From contig NZ_FWXO01000001.1 of the NCBI RefSeq assembly GCF_900176415.1, positions 294,086 to 358,085 on the forward strand: a stretch of 64,000 nucleotides of DNA, written 5' to 3'. The stretch's first letter is position 1, and each line of letters begins with the position of its first letter. This document shows, in pieces, positions 33,240-43,505 of the stretch. The translations under genes and the position numbers were made by a program. The notes under the pieces are model-generated. The model made no database searches. It saw only the letters and a program-made list of their open reading frames with translations, and was not told the origin of the DNA. Origin of the DNA: Cellulophaga tyrosinoxydans. Its GTDB lineage: Bacteria > Bacteroidota > Bacteroidia > Flavobacteriales > Flavobacteriaceae.

Positions 33240-36200
33240 TTAATTACCAAAATTATAACGGATAGTAAACCCTGAATTTATTGTTGTTTGTGGGAATGCC
33301 GTTGATACAGCAAACTTAGAAAATGAATGATCGTAGAAAAACAATGCGTTTAAATTTTTACTCAATGCATAGTCCATACTAAACTTTACAGAAAATAGAT
33401 TTTGACCAGAAGTAATTTGATTATTATTTAATTCTAAATTTCTGATATAGGTAATGTTATCACGCATGGTAGCATCTAACTTAATATTCAAATCGCCCTT
33501 TAAACGTGTCTTCTGACCACCTATATTAGTAACCATTTGCACATCTTTAAATCTATACCCTAAACCAACGGTATAATCCTTACCATTAATTTCGGTCAAT
33601 AGACTATTATCAAAACTTAAGGATAGTATTCTACTTGATCTAATTTCAGCAAGAACACTCATGGAGTTCTTCATTTCAAAATCTACCTTTACTAATGGAT
33701 TAAATTCATCAGTTAAAACTACATTACTAATTAAATTATCCGGCATTAAATCTAGATTCTCGGCATTAACCGCTGGTAAGCCCTCACTAACTAATTGTAC
33801 TTTTTCTAAATTCGTCTGAAATGAATTTATACTGTAAGCGGAACGATACCCATGACTCACTGAAAAACGCTTAAATTTTTTCTTAAACCATTTGTTCTGC
33901 ATTAAACCTGTATATTTTAAATTCCAGTTTGGAATAGGAATATCACGGAAAGCATCAAGATTTACTCTATTTACATCTTGCCCCGTATATGCTGCAAAGA
34001 AAGCAGGTAATAATACTTCTTGACTTGTTTTACCATATTGTTCTGGAAAACCATCATCATCTAATGGTCCTGGAGTTTGACCTCTATCTGATACGAGTCT
34101 ATTCGCAATAGTTATTCTATTTTGCTTAAAAGTCTCGAATGCTTCAGATTTAAATTCATCTGTTTTACTAAAAACTGTACCTAACATTACGGTAGATATA
34201 CTAAAGTTACCATAATTATTTCCTAGTAAATTTTCATACAAATAATCATTCTGCCCAATAGCATCTACCCTAAAACTTTCCTCATATCTGTTTTGATATT
34301 GCCTATCAGCAGATAAATCTATGGTCAAATCTTTTAGTGGTTGCGCAGTAGCTGTTATGGTTAATTGTTTGTTTACGGTTTGCACAAATTGATCATTAAA
34401 GTCTGAAAACGTTGTTAACCAACCATTTTTTGCAGCTTCAAAACGCACATCGGACTGCTGACTACCAAAAACATAACCCAAAGATGGTCTGGTTGTTCCA
34501 ATAAATCCTATAGATTGTGTGTACCCTGGTAATACCGTACCACTATTTTGGCTATACGTAACATTCAATCTCTTCACCATTGTAACTACATCTACAAAAG
34601 TGTTAAACAATGGACTAGTTTTATTTAAAGAAGCATCTTTATCTGTTGATTTTGAGCTTGCCGCTTTTGATCTAGCGTTACCCGTTACCTTTTTTAAGCC
34701 TACCAAATCATAAAACTTTTGCATGTTCATATTTGCAGACAAGTTATGTGTACTGGCATTTTGTACAGTATTAATATTTTCGCCAGCCACTTCATTTAAA
34801 GCATCACCACCTCGTTGCCAATCAAAGTTACTTGTATAGGTATATTGCCCATTTATGAAATCTAGTGCAGGAATTAATTTAAACGGTAATTCGTAATTTA
34901 AGGTCATTTGTTGTGCATGCCTGTTTGGCTCGCCAATATCCCAAAAACCATCCCAAAGTTCTAACTCCTGATTTATTAAAGATGCGGAATTATCATCTTG
35001 ATTAAAATAATTACGAACAATATTATTATTAGATGCTTGCAAGTTTAATCTTAACGACTTGGTTAACGTATAATTCAATGCATATTGCCAATTAAACATA
35101 TAATTACGTTGCTGTAACAATGGCAAATCTAATGCCTCGATACCTGGCTCTAAAACATCTCTAAATCGTTGTTGATTAAAACTTCTATTAATATTAGAAT
35201 TTACAGAAACGGTTGAAGGCAATAAACTTAAGTTAAGTTCTTTTAACCATTTCCAATAAGCTCCCGTAAATAAGGAATCTTTCTTAGCAAAAGGCGCCAC
35301 CGTTACAGGCTTAAAACTATGATTATACACAAACCCTGTTGCAACATTTTGTTCTTTAAGACTAGCTATTTCGAAATCGCGATGATCGGTTTCGTTATAA
35401 GAATAGTTAAATGTAAAATTCTCAATATCATAAAAATTCTCCTCGGCTTCTTCGCTTCTATTTTTACGAACGCCAATTAGATTTATACTAGTTCTTTTCG
35501 TATAATCTTCTGCTTGTTCTAAAATCTGATCTTTACCCTCTTGTGTTGTTTCCGCTGCAATACGATCATCTAATTTTAAATCATCATAAACAGGATCAAA
35601 TTCTGGTGTAATTACTTGTTCAGAAATACCGTAATTAAATGGCAATTGAATTCCCCACTTTTCAGGAAGTAATTGGCCCATATTTACATTGGTAACCACA
35701 TCATACGAAATAGCATCTTCACGAGCTCTTTCATTTGGCATTTGATCAATAGCACCAAATCCGGACGTGCTTTTGCTTCCTGTTGCGGATACATCTGCAA
35801 AATCTGCAAGATTAAAATCTACAGCAGCAATTGCTGCCCAACCACCATTATTGTCTAGTCCGGCTAAACGAAGTTCGTTAAACCAAACTTCCCCTCGAGC
35901 GGCTTGCGAATCTTGGTTTTTAACCCCAACCATTAAACTTCTTAAACTCCCTAAAGAAGGATTTCCTTTAATTCCAATACGATTTACTCCAGGTGTTCTT
36001 GGCGCAAACTCGGTTACTGGAATAACATCTCCATTAATAATTTCATAATAATTAATATCATCGAGTGATTGGTTTGCAATCCCTAGAGATTTAACCTTAT
36101 TTAGATCACTTAATGCAATAGTTAATTCATTTTCCTCGGGCCATATATCTTCAGCTGAAGTTGCTCCGTATTCCGTAAATGACAAAGGAACTTCTATTTG

Positions 36201-39200
36201 GTAAAAGTTTTGCGAAAAATCTGTTCCTAATCTTATAAAACCAACTAATGGTTGCTCACCATCTAAATAATCACCATCTAATATTTCTTCAGCATGCATA
36301 AACATTCTCAACTTTTGATACTGTCTAATATCTATGTTGATATTTTTAAATACACCTCTTGAATCTTCGGATTCTAAATTTTCAACTGTTAACGAAAGTG
36401 ATTGCTCGTTTTGACGAATAAGCGTGTTGTTATTATTTAATTGTTCTCTAATTACCCCAGGAGGTAACACATACGGTATTGGTGTTCTATTTTCGTTTTC
36501 GGTAATGTTTACTGTGTTAACATCTAGTAGTGTATTGTCATCACTAGGGGTATCATCTACACCTGGCTGCAAAGTTTTTGTATACGTACGCCAATCGCCA
36601 CGTACTAAATCTAAAGTAGCAAAACGTAAAGAAACGTCACTTGAGAACCCTGTTAGGTACATTCTCATAAAACTAATAGATCTAAAATCTGATATTCCAC
36701 CAACAGCATTGGTAAAATCACTTAATGGAATTTTGTACTGAATCCAGCGACTATTAACCGTAGAACCATCAGGAATTTCAGTGCCCGATAATACATTGGT
36801 ACGGATATCAGTCACATATTTATCATTAATAGTTGTATTTGGCTTAATTGCTATACGATATTCGTAATAACTATTTACGGTATTCATAGTTAAATCGCGA
36901 TCAATATCTTCAACATCTGGCAATGTTGTAGAACCTCTGTTTGTATTGGTTACTTGCGTTGGTGAATTGCCTTGTACGTTATTATAATCTAAATAACGCT
37001 CAAGAATATTACCTTCTCTGTTTAAATAATATTGATAATTATCCAATGCCGGGTCATTCCCTGGATTATTTGTAAATACGGAAGCTTCATCGGCATCATT
37101 TAAACCATCAAAACCTACATCTTGCAATACTCTATTGGTCTCACTTACATCAAAAGCATAAACTAAAGACTGCGTTGCTGGCACCTCACCCCAAGATGTT
37201 GTCGACACAAGGTCATTGCTATCCACACCTGGCAAACCGTTTTCATATTGCTTACGACCATCTTTTAAAACATCTTCAGAAATATTCCCTAAGTTAAAAA
37301 CCAATTCTCCTGGGCTCGTTGCAATCCCATCAACATAGGGATCTAACACCCAAAACTGAACAAACTCAACGTTAGATTGTTCAAAATTGGTACTGCTTAG
37401 TGAACGCATAATACCACCCCATTTTTCATTAGGCTGCTCACCTGTAAAATTAGGGTTGTTATTGTAAGGACCTTTTGCATTAGGGTAATATGCTAAATCT
37501 AAAGTAGTTTGTACTCTAGATTGCCCTTGAGCCTGATCTACTTCAGGAAAAACCTCATCTATAAAAATTCTTCTAGTATTGTTTTGTGATATATCTGAAT
37601 CACTCACATCTGAAGGTCTTTGATTGGTATAAAATATTGGATCTATAGAATACCAAGCCATTTTAGCGCGGCCATAACCATTTTCTAAATTTGATGGATC
37701 ATCTGGTGAAGAACCTGCTAATTGACCTCCAGGAACAAATTCCAATGGCGTACTTGCAAGGGACCAACCCAAAGAAGATCTAATATCTATTAACGATTGC
37801 GCTCCTTCAAAATCGTCTAAATAAGTGGTTGTTTCCCCATTAAAATCATCATTTTTAGGCGTTCCTGGCTTTAGAAATGCCACCTCCCCACGAACCGATA
37901 AATTAGAAGGAACATCTGTATCTATATTTGGAAGCTTATTTACCAATCGCGTTAGAAAAGGCACCTCAGTAGAAAAGTTACCATTAAGACCAAAAATTGT
38001 ATTATTTACGGGCTCTACGCCATAATTTGCTTTTTGTGTTTGTGGGCGTTCATTAAGGTTTAATAATGTACCTCCTAAAATAAAGTTTTTATTAATTTGA
38101 TGCTCCACATTCACCCCAGTGAATCTTCTCGCTTGTTGGCCAAATACTGCTGTATTTTCTACAGAAATATTAATTGGCGTATTAGACGCTTGCAATGACG
38201 GATCTATTATTTGAACGGTTCCCGCAATATAATTCACCGTAAAATCTATACCTTCTTGTAATTGTCGCCCACCTGCAGTAACACGCACAGAACCACGAGG
38301 CACGTTGTATGCTCCAATAGGAATTCCGTTATTACCTTCAGATTTATAACGCCCTTTTAGCAAGAATTTGTTTTTATCTGCATCTTCAAGTGCTGCAGCC
38401 TTTGTCAAGGAATACATGTTTCTAAAAACATACTTTTTTTGGTTGTCGTTATAACCTTGATCGTTGGCAACGTCATAAACTCCGCCTCCTAAAGTTTCAA
38501 ATAAAAACTCTCCAAACGGCTCAACTTTTGTAAATATAATTCGTCCGTTTTGAGTATCTACGGTTATATTCGGCACAAAATCAAAAAATCCATCCCCACC
38601 AGGTTGCACATCATTATAAACATTTAATCGATCTAAATTAAAAACATCTAGTAAAATACGCTCTTCTAAATTGGCAGGCCAGCCGTTATCATTAACTTTA
38701 GTTATATAATTTCTTGGAGTTGGGTCTGTATATAAAATATTAAGCTTAAAATCTTCTTGACTTAATCTAAAAGCGCCTGTAGCATAGATGTTTTTCATCA
38801 TTAAATCCCAGATAGGATCGGCTACGCTGGTAATATTACTTTTTAAAAGCTTTAATACCAAAGTATTATTATTTACTGTAGGATTTACACCTGTAGTAAC
38901 CGTTGTTGCATCAATACCACCATTTGCAAATTCTCCAACCTGATATACTTGTCCTTTATAGGTATATTGAAAAGCAACTGCTAAAACTTCATCATTACTT
39001 AAACGTTGGTTTAGCGAAATATACCCTAATTGCTGGTCAAATTGAAAGTCTCTAGTCTCTTCTAATTTTCTAGCATTCTCAAGAATAGTATAATCAAACC
39101 CTTGATTTATTTGATAACCAGGCACATTAAACCCTGCCTCCACTGTTGCAATATCTCTTATCTGATCCGTTAATGCACCTCCATTACCAATTAATGCAGG

Positions 39201-40388
39201 ATCAAAATCGTTTGCATTGTTTCTTGGCAATAATCCAGCGCTTGATGAATTAAAAAAACCTGGAGGATTACCATTTAAACGTCCTATTCTTGTTTTTACA
39301 ACTTCGGCCTCCCCTAAATCTTGAATTGCTACAACATTTCTAACATTGGTAGTTATTTGTCCTCTGTTTGTAACCCAAACTTCCAAACGGGTAATTTGAA
39401 CTGGAGTATTTTTATAAGGATAATTTGCTAATGCCTGATCGTAGGTATCTCTAAAATATTGCGAAAGAAAAAAGTGTTTATCCTCTTCATAATCTAATGC
39501 CGTGATAGAAAAATCATTAAGCGTTCCTCCACCTTGCGCTACAACTGTATTGTTTTGAGATTGCTGGTCTGAAAAAACAGCAGTTACAGTAGTTTTTCCA
39601 AATTGCAGTTGTGTTTTAACACCAAAAAGACTCTGTGCTCCTTGAATTAAAGAGCTATTTAAAGGCATACTTACGTTACCAACTTCAATCTTCTGAATAA
39701 TATCATCTTCTGTTGGTGTGTAATCTAATTTTACAATATTCTGAAAATCGAAAGTAGCTTCTGTATCATAGTTAGCGTTTACTTGCAAACGCTCACCAAT
39801 TTTGCCAAGCATACTTAAACTTATACGCTGATCAAAATCGAAAGACAGATTTGTTCTATTTCTAGGAGATAAAGATGGATTGTCGTTTTTTTGCCATATA
39901 ACACCCAAATCCATTGCAATCGAACCTTGAGGAATTACTTCAATTGTATTCCCGCCAAAAACCGATTCGAAAAAATTATTATTTACATAAAAGTTAGGCA
40001 ACAAATTTTTCCTGGCTTCTTCACTTCCTTCTTTTTTACCAGAATACGCATCGATCTTATCTTTAAAATAAGACTTCATATTCTCTTTACGAACTAATTC
40101 TTGATATTCTGCTGGAGTAAGGATAATAGGGTAACTAATGTCAAATTCTCCAACCGTTTCGGAGTAGATATAACGATCTAACTTAGGATCATAAGTATAT
40201 TTAGAAACTATACTCGCTGGGCTTTTCAATCTAATATTACCAAGAGCATACCCTGTATTTACAGAATCTGTTTCTTGTTCGTTAGTATCTTGTGCATAGG
40301 TTACATGCGATACTCCGAAAAAAATAATAAATACGATTAGTAGCTTAAATCTTACTGATTTAAGTATTGGTTTTGCCCTATTTTTCAA
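33240..40388 (-). CDS. sprA: SprA, outer-membrane translocon of the type IX secretion system
   Basis: 2382 aa, the expected giant size for SprA/Sov, the 36-strand barrel through which T9SS cargo crosses the outer membrane. It has a signal peptide (to about residue 33, SHVTYAQ), then SprA-type segments such as GSIAMDLGVIWQKNDNPSLSP, YLDDFEGAQSLIDIRSSLGW and EVWFNELRLAGLDNNGGWAA, and C-terminal barrel strands ending GFTIRYNFGN. The only start that keeps the signal peptide is a TTG at 40388, five nt after the ruvA stop; there is no in-frame ATG upstream before the ruvA stop. It is needed for secretion and, in gliding species, motility. Confidence 0.97.
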   Translation of the reverse strand: MKNRAKPILKSVRFKLLIVFIIFFGVSHVTYAQDTNEQETDSVNTGYALGNIRLKSPASIVSKYTYDPKLDRYIYSETVGEFDISYPIILTPAEYQELVRKENMKSYFKDKIDAYSGKKEGSEEARKNLLPNFYVNNNFFESVFGGNTIEVIPQGSIAMDLGVIWQKNDNPSLSPRNRTNLSFDFDQRISLSMLGKIGERLQVNANYDTEATFDFQNIVKLDYTPTEDDIIQKIEVGNVSMPLNSSLIQGAQSLFGVKTQLQFGKTTVTAVFSDQQSQNNTVVAQGGGTLNDFSITALDYEEDKHFFLSQYFRDTYDQALANYPYKNTPVQITRLEVWVTNRGQITTNVRNVVAIQDLGEAEVVKTRIGRLNGNPPGFFNSSSAGLLPRNNANDFDPALIGNGGALTDQIRDIATVEAGFNVPGYQINQGFDYTILENARKLEETRDFQFDQQLGYISLNQRLSNDEVLAVAFQYTYKGQVYQVGEFANGGIDATTVTTGVNPTVNNNTLVLKLLKSNITSVADPIWDLMMKNIYATGAFRLSQEDFKLNILYTDPTPRNYITKVNDNGWPANLEERILLDVFNLDRLNVYNDVQPGGDGFFDFVPNITVDTQNGRIIFTKVEPFGEFLFETLGGGVYDVANDQGYNDNQKKYVFRNMYSLTKAAALEDADKNKFLLKGRYKSEGNNGIPIGAYNVPRGSVRVTAGGRQLQEGIDFTVNYIAGTVQIIDPSLQASNTPINISVENTAVFGQQARRFTGVNVEHQINKNFILGGTLLNLNERPQTQKANYGVEPVNNTIFGLNGNFSTEVPFLTRLVNKLPNIDTDVPSNLSVRGEVAFLKPGTPKNDDFNGETTTYLDDFEGAQSLIDIRSSLGWSLASTPLEFVPGGQLAGSSPDDPSNLENGYGRAKMAWYSIDPIFYTNQRPSDVSDSDISQNNTRRIFIDEVFPEVDQAQGQSRVQTTLDLAYYPNAKGPYNNNPNFTGEQPNEKWGGIMRSLSSTNFEQSNVEFVQFWVLDPYVDGIATSPGELVFNLGNISEDVLKDGRKQYENGLPGVDSNDLVSTTSWGEVPATQSLVYAFDVSETNRVLQDVGFDGLNDADEASVFTNNPGNDPALDNYQYYLNREGNILERYLDYNNVQGNSPTQVTNTNRGSTTLPDVEDIDRDLTMNTVNSYYEYRIAIKPNTTINDKYVTDIRTNVLSGTEIPDGSTVNSRWIQYKIPLSDFTNAVGGISDFRSISFMRMYLTGFSSDVSLRFATLDLVRGDWRTYTKTLQPGVDDTPSDDNTLLDVNTVNITENENRTPIPYVLPPGVIREQLNNNNTLIRQNEQSLSLTVENLESEDSRGVFKNINIDIRQYQKLRMFMHAEEILDGDYLDGEQPLVGFIRLGTDFSQNFYQIEVPLSFTEYGATSAEDIWPEENELTIALSDLNKVKSLGIANQSLDDINYYEIINGDVIPVTEFAPRTPGVNRIGIKGNPSLGSLRSLMVGVKNQDSQAARGEVWFNELRLAGLDNNGGWAAIAAVDFNLADFADVSATGSKSTSGFGAIDQMPNERAREDAISYDVVTNVNMGQLLPEKWGIQLPFNYGISEQVITPEFDPVYDDLKLDDRIAAETTQEGKDQILEQAEDYTKRTSINLIGVRKNRSEEAEENFYDIENFTFNYSYNETDHRDFEIASLKEQNVATGFVYNHSFKPVTVAPFAKKDSLFTGAYWKWLKELNLSLLPSTVSVNSNINRSFNQQRFRDVLEPGIEALDLPLLQQRNYMFNWQYALNYTLTKSLRLNLQASNNNIVRNYFNQDDNSASLINQELELWDGFWDIGEPNRHAQQMTLNYELPFKLIPALDFINGQYTYTSNFDWQRGGDALNEVAGENINTVQNASTHNLSANMNMQKFYDLVGLKKVTGNARSKAASSKSTDKDASLNKTSPLFNTFVDVVTMVKRLNVTYSQNSGTVLPGYTQSIGFIGTTRPSLGYVFGSQQSDVRFEAAKNGWLTTFSDFNDQFVQTVNKQLTITATAQPLKDLTIDLSADRQYQNRYEESFRVDAIGQNDYLYENLLGNNYGNFSISTVMLGTVFSKTDEFKSEAFETFKQNRITIANRLVSDRGQTPGPLDDDGFPEQYGKTSQEVLLPAFFAAYTGQDVNRVNLDAFRDIPIPNWNLKYTGLMQNKWFKKKFKRFSVSHGYRSAYSINSFQTNLEKVQLVSEGLPAVNAENLDLMPDNLISNVVLTDEFNPLVKVDFEMKNSMSVLAEIRSSRILSLSFDNSLLTEINGKDYTVGLGYRFKDVQMVTNIGGQKTRLKGDLNIKLDATMRDNITYIRNLELNNNQITSGQNLFSVKFSMDYALSKNLNALFFYDHSFSKFAVSTAFPQTTINSGFTIRYNFGN

Positions 40389-40393
40389 ACTTA

Positions 40394-40975
40394 TTACAAA
40401 TTTTTAAGCGAAAGCTTTATAATGTCTTCCACGCTTAGTGAAGCATCTTGACTTAAAACTTTGTCCACAATCTTTTCTGATTGCTTACGCACAAAGCCAA
40501 GAACTTCTAAAGCAGATAACGCTTCATCTTTATTTGTATTGTTTGAAATGGCGGAAACTTCATCAATATCGTAAATTTTTAAAACTTTGTCTTTTAAGTC
40601 TAGTATTACCCTTTGTGCAGTTTTAGCTCCAATCCCTTTGATAGCTTGTATTGCAGCAACATTTCCTGTGGCGATCGCATCGCGCACTTGCATTGGTGAC
40701 ATGGAAGACAACATGGTTCTTGCGGTACTTGATCCAATACCGGAAACCGACAACAACAATCTGAATATTTCACGTTCAGATTTTTCTGAAAATCCGAATA
40801 AGGTATGACTATCTTCTTTTACTTGTAAATGTGTGTACAACTGAATGTTTTCAGCATCCGTAATTTTTGAGAAGGTGTGAAGTGATATATTTACAAAATA
40901 CCCCACACCTCCGCATTCAATAACCACGTGAGTAGGATTTTTCTCGACTAATTTCCCTTTCAAATGGTGAATCAT
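40394..40975 (-). CDS. ruvA: Holliday junction branch migration protein RuvA
   Basis: 193 aa, usual RuvA length. N-terminal OB fold (MIHHLKGKLVEKNPTHVVIE), tandem helix-hairpin-helix motifs (LLSVSGIGSSTARTML; IQAIKGIGAKTAQRVILDLK) and a C-terminal RuvB-binding helical domain (EALSALEVLGFVRKQSEKIV). It forms the tetramer that holds the junction for RuvB, encoded at 49383-50405. It is transcribed just upstream of sprA and 84 nt downstream of maeB. Confidence 0.97.
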   Translation of the reverse strand: MIHHLKGKLVEKNPTHVVIECGGVGYFVNISLHTFSKITDAENIQLYTHLQVKEDSHTLFGFSEKSEREIFRLLLSVSGIGSSTARTMLSSMSPMQVRDAIATGNVAAIQAIKGIGAKTAQRVILDLKDKVLKIYDIDEVSAISNNTNKDEALSALEVLGFVRKQSEKIVDKVLSQDASLSVEDIIKLSLKNL

Positions 40976-41059
40976 AAGTATAAATTATTGTTGTTCGTTA
41001 TTCGTTTTGGTCTTTCTTAAACCTTATGTTTTGCACTAATTTTTTTACACCTAGTATTA

Positions 41060-43345
41060 TTATTTCGCCTTTTTGCGCTTTTCTCTTTCTTGCGCATCAA
41101 TCACTGCGATAGCCACCATATTCACCATTTCATCTACCCCAGCACCTAATTGAAGAATGTGAACAGATTTTCTTAATCCTAACATAATTGGGCCAATACT
41201 ATCTGCCTTATTTAGTTCTTTCAACATTTTATAGGTAATATTTGCCGATTCTAAATTAGGGAAAATAAGCGTATTTACTTTTTTCCCGGCTAGTTTTGAA
41301 AACGGAAATTTAGATTCATGCAAATCCTTATTCAAAGCAAAATCCATTTGCACTTCACCATCGACAATTAATTCTGGATTAGTTTCATGTAAGATTCTCG
41401 CAGCCTCTCTAACTTTAGTAGCATGTGGATGACTAGAAGAACCAAAATTTGCATAAGACAATAAGGCCATAACAGGCTCAAAACCAAATGTTGTTGCAAC
41501 ATTGGCCGTCATTTTTGCTATTTCGGCTATTTCAACTGCAGTTGGATCAATATTAATAGATGTATCTGCTAAGAAAAGCGGGCCACGATCCGTAATCATA
41601 ATATTTACAGTAGCTACTTTTTTAACATTAGCGGCACGACCTACTACTTCAAAAATAGGTTTTACTACGGTAGGATATGCTCTAGAATACCCAGAAATCA
41701 TACCATCGGCATCGCCTTCCATAAGCATCATTGCGCCAAAATAGTTACGTTCACGCATTTTAGATTTGGCACCATACAAGGTAACACCACTTCTTCTTCT
41801 ATTTTCCCAGTATTTTGTAGCATACTGGTCTCTTTTGCTTAAAGACTCTTTACCCTTTGGATCTAATATTTCAATATCAGCATCAAAATCAAGTTCTTTT
41901 TTTAGTTCTAAAATAACCTCTTTATTACCTAATAAAATTGGTATGGCAATACCTTCTTCATAGGCAATTTGTGCAGCTTTTAAAACGTCTAAATGTTCTG
42001 CTTCAGCAAAAACAATTTTCTTAACATTCATTTTTGCACGGTTATGCAGCAAACGCACCAATTTATTGTCGTTACCCAAACGTTGCAATAACTCTTCTTT
42101 ATATTTATCCCAATCTTCAATAGGATTTTTTGCTACACCACTATCCATTGCTGCCTTTGCAACTGCTGGTGGAATTTCGGCTATAAGTCTAGGATCAAAA
42201 GGTTTTGGAATGATGTACTCTTTTCCAAAAGCAAGTCTAGTTTCGCCATAAGCAATATTAACTTGCTCTGGCACGGGCTGTTTAGCAAGATCTGCTAATG
42301 CCTTAACCGCTGCCATTTTCATTTCTTCATTAATTTTGGTAGCCCTAACATCTAAAGCACCTCTAAAAATAAACGGGAAACCAAGTACATTATTCACCTG
42401 ATTAGGATGATCCGAACGACCTGTTGCCATTATAATATCTTTCCTTGTTTTTACCGCTAAATCATAAGCAATCTCTGGATCTGGATTTGCCATAGCAAAA
42501 ACAATAGGATTCTCTGCCATAGATAGTAACATTTCTGGTGTAACCACATCTGCAATAGATAAACCAACAAATACGTTGGCATCTACCATGGCCTCATCTA
42601 AAGTATCTATTTTACGATCTGAGGCAAATTCCAATTTTTCAGCAGATAAATTTTCTCTATCTTTTCGGATTACTCCTTTACTATCGAGCATGACAATATT
42701 CTCGTCCTTTGCTCCAAAAGCTTTGTATAATCTTGTACAGGAAACCGCAGCAGCACCAGCTCCGCTTATTACAATACGAACGTCTTCAATCTTTTTATCT
42801 GAGATTTCTAAAGCATTCAATAATGCAGCAGCAGAAATTATAGCTGTTCCATGCTGATCATCATGCATTACTGGAATATCTAGCTCTTCTTTTAATCTTC
42901 TTTCTATTTCAAACGCCTCTGGCGCTTTTATATCCTCTAAGTTTATACCTCCAAAAGTTGGAGCTATCATCTTTACTGTTTCTATAAATTTTTCAACATC
43001 TTCGGTATCTACCTCAATATCCATTCCGTCGATATCCGCAAAAATCTTGAAAAGCAAACCTTTTCCTTCCATTACTGGTTTTGATGCTTCAGGTCCAATA
43101 TTTCCCAAACCTAAAACCGCTGTACCATTAGAAATTACCGCTACTAAATTTCCTTTAGAAGTGTATTTGTAAACATTGTCTTTGTCTTTTGCAATTTCTA
43201 AACAAGGCTCTGCAACACCTGGAGAATAGGCTAAGGCTAAATCTCTTTGTGTTGAATAAGGCTTAGTAGGAACAATTTTTATTTTACCGGGTTGTGGTTT
43301 AGCGTGATAGACTAATGCTTCACGACGTTTAGATTCTTTACTCAT
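41060..43345 (-). CDS. maeB: NADP-dependent malic enzyme fused to a phosphotransacetylase-like domain
   Basis: 761 aa two-domain protein. Residues about 1-410 are malic enzyme, converting malate to pyruvate, CO2 and NADPH, with YSPGVAEPCLEIA, catalytic-region MHDDQHGTAI and the dinucleotide site GAGAAAVSC (196-203). Residues about 430-755 are a phosphate acetyltransferase-like domain (VFAEAEHLDVLKAAQIAYEE; GSSSHPHATKVREA), which in the MaeB family is regulatory and senses acetyl-CoA. Start at ATG 43345. Confidence 0.96.
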   Translation of the reverse strand: MSKESKRREALVYHAKPQPGKIKIVPTKPYSTQRDLALAYSPGVAEPCLEIAKDKDNVYKYTSKGNLVAVISNGTAVLGLGNIGPEASKPVMEGKGLLFKIFADIDGMDIEVDTEDVEKFIETVKMIAPTFGGINLEDIKAPEAFEIERRLKEELDIPVMHDDQHGTAIISAAALLNALEISDKKIEDVRIVISGAGAAAVSCTRLYKAFGAKDENIVMLDSKGVIRKDRENLSAEKLEFASDRKIDTLDEAMVDANVFVGLSIADVVTPEMLLSMAENPIVFAMANPDPEIAYDLAVKTRKDIIMATGRSDHPNQVNNVLGFPFIFRGALDVRATKINEEMKMAAVKALADLAKQPVPEQVNIAYGETRLAFGKEYIIPKPFDPRLIAEIPPAVAKAAMDSGVAKNPIEDWDKYKEELLQRLGNDNKLVRLLHNRAKMNVKKIVFAEAEHLDVLKAAQIAYEEGIAIPILLGNKEVILELKKELDFDADIEILDPKGKESLSKRDQYATKYWENRRRSGVTLYGAKSKMRERNYFGAMMLMEGDADGMISGYSRAYPTVVKPIFEVVGRAANVKKVATVNIMITDRGPLFLADTSINIDPTAVEIAEIAKMTANVATTFGFEPVMALLSYANFGSSSHPHATKVREAARILHETNPELIVDGEVQMDFALNKDLHESKFPFSKLAGKKVNTLIFPNLESANITYKMLKELNKADSIGPIMLGLRKSVHILQLGAGVDEMVNMVAIAVIDAQEREKRKKAK

Positions 43346-43364
43346 AAAATAATATATTGAAAAA

Positions 43365-43372
43365 CAAATTTA
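43365..43372 (-). promoter_or_regulatory. Putative -7 box of maeB
   Basis: Minus-strand TAAATTTG, exact TAnnTTTG match 19 nt upstream of the maeB ATG. No TTG is at the usual -33 spacing. Confidence 0.4.
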
Positions 43373-43407
43373 CACGTATTCTTTAGAAGTCTTACGGTTA
43401 TTAAAAT

Positions 43408-43437
43408 AAAAAAAGCATTAACTTTTAATTAATGCTT
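43408..43437 (-). terminator. Terminator after the MFS transporter gene
   Basis: Stem AAGCATTAA / TTAATGCTT with a seven-base loop, followed on the minus strand by a seven-base T tract, about 70 nt downstream of the transporter stop at 43506. Confidence 0.75.
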
Positions 43438-43505
43438 AATTTTCAATATCCCCTTAAAATATTGATCTAAAATTTTTCAATTATATAATCAACAGATTAA
43501 ATTCT

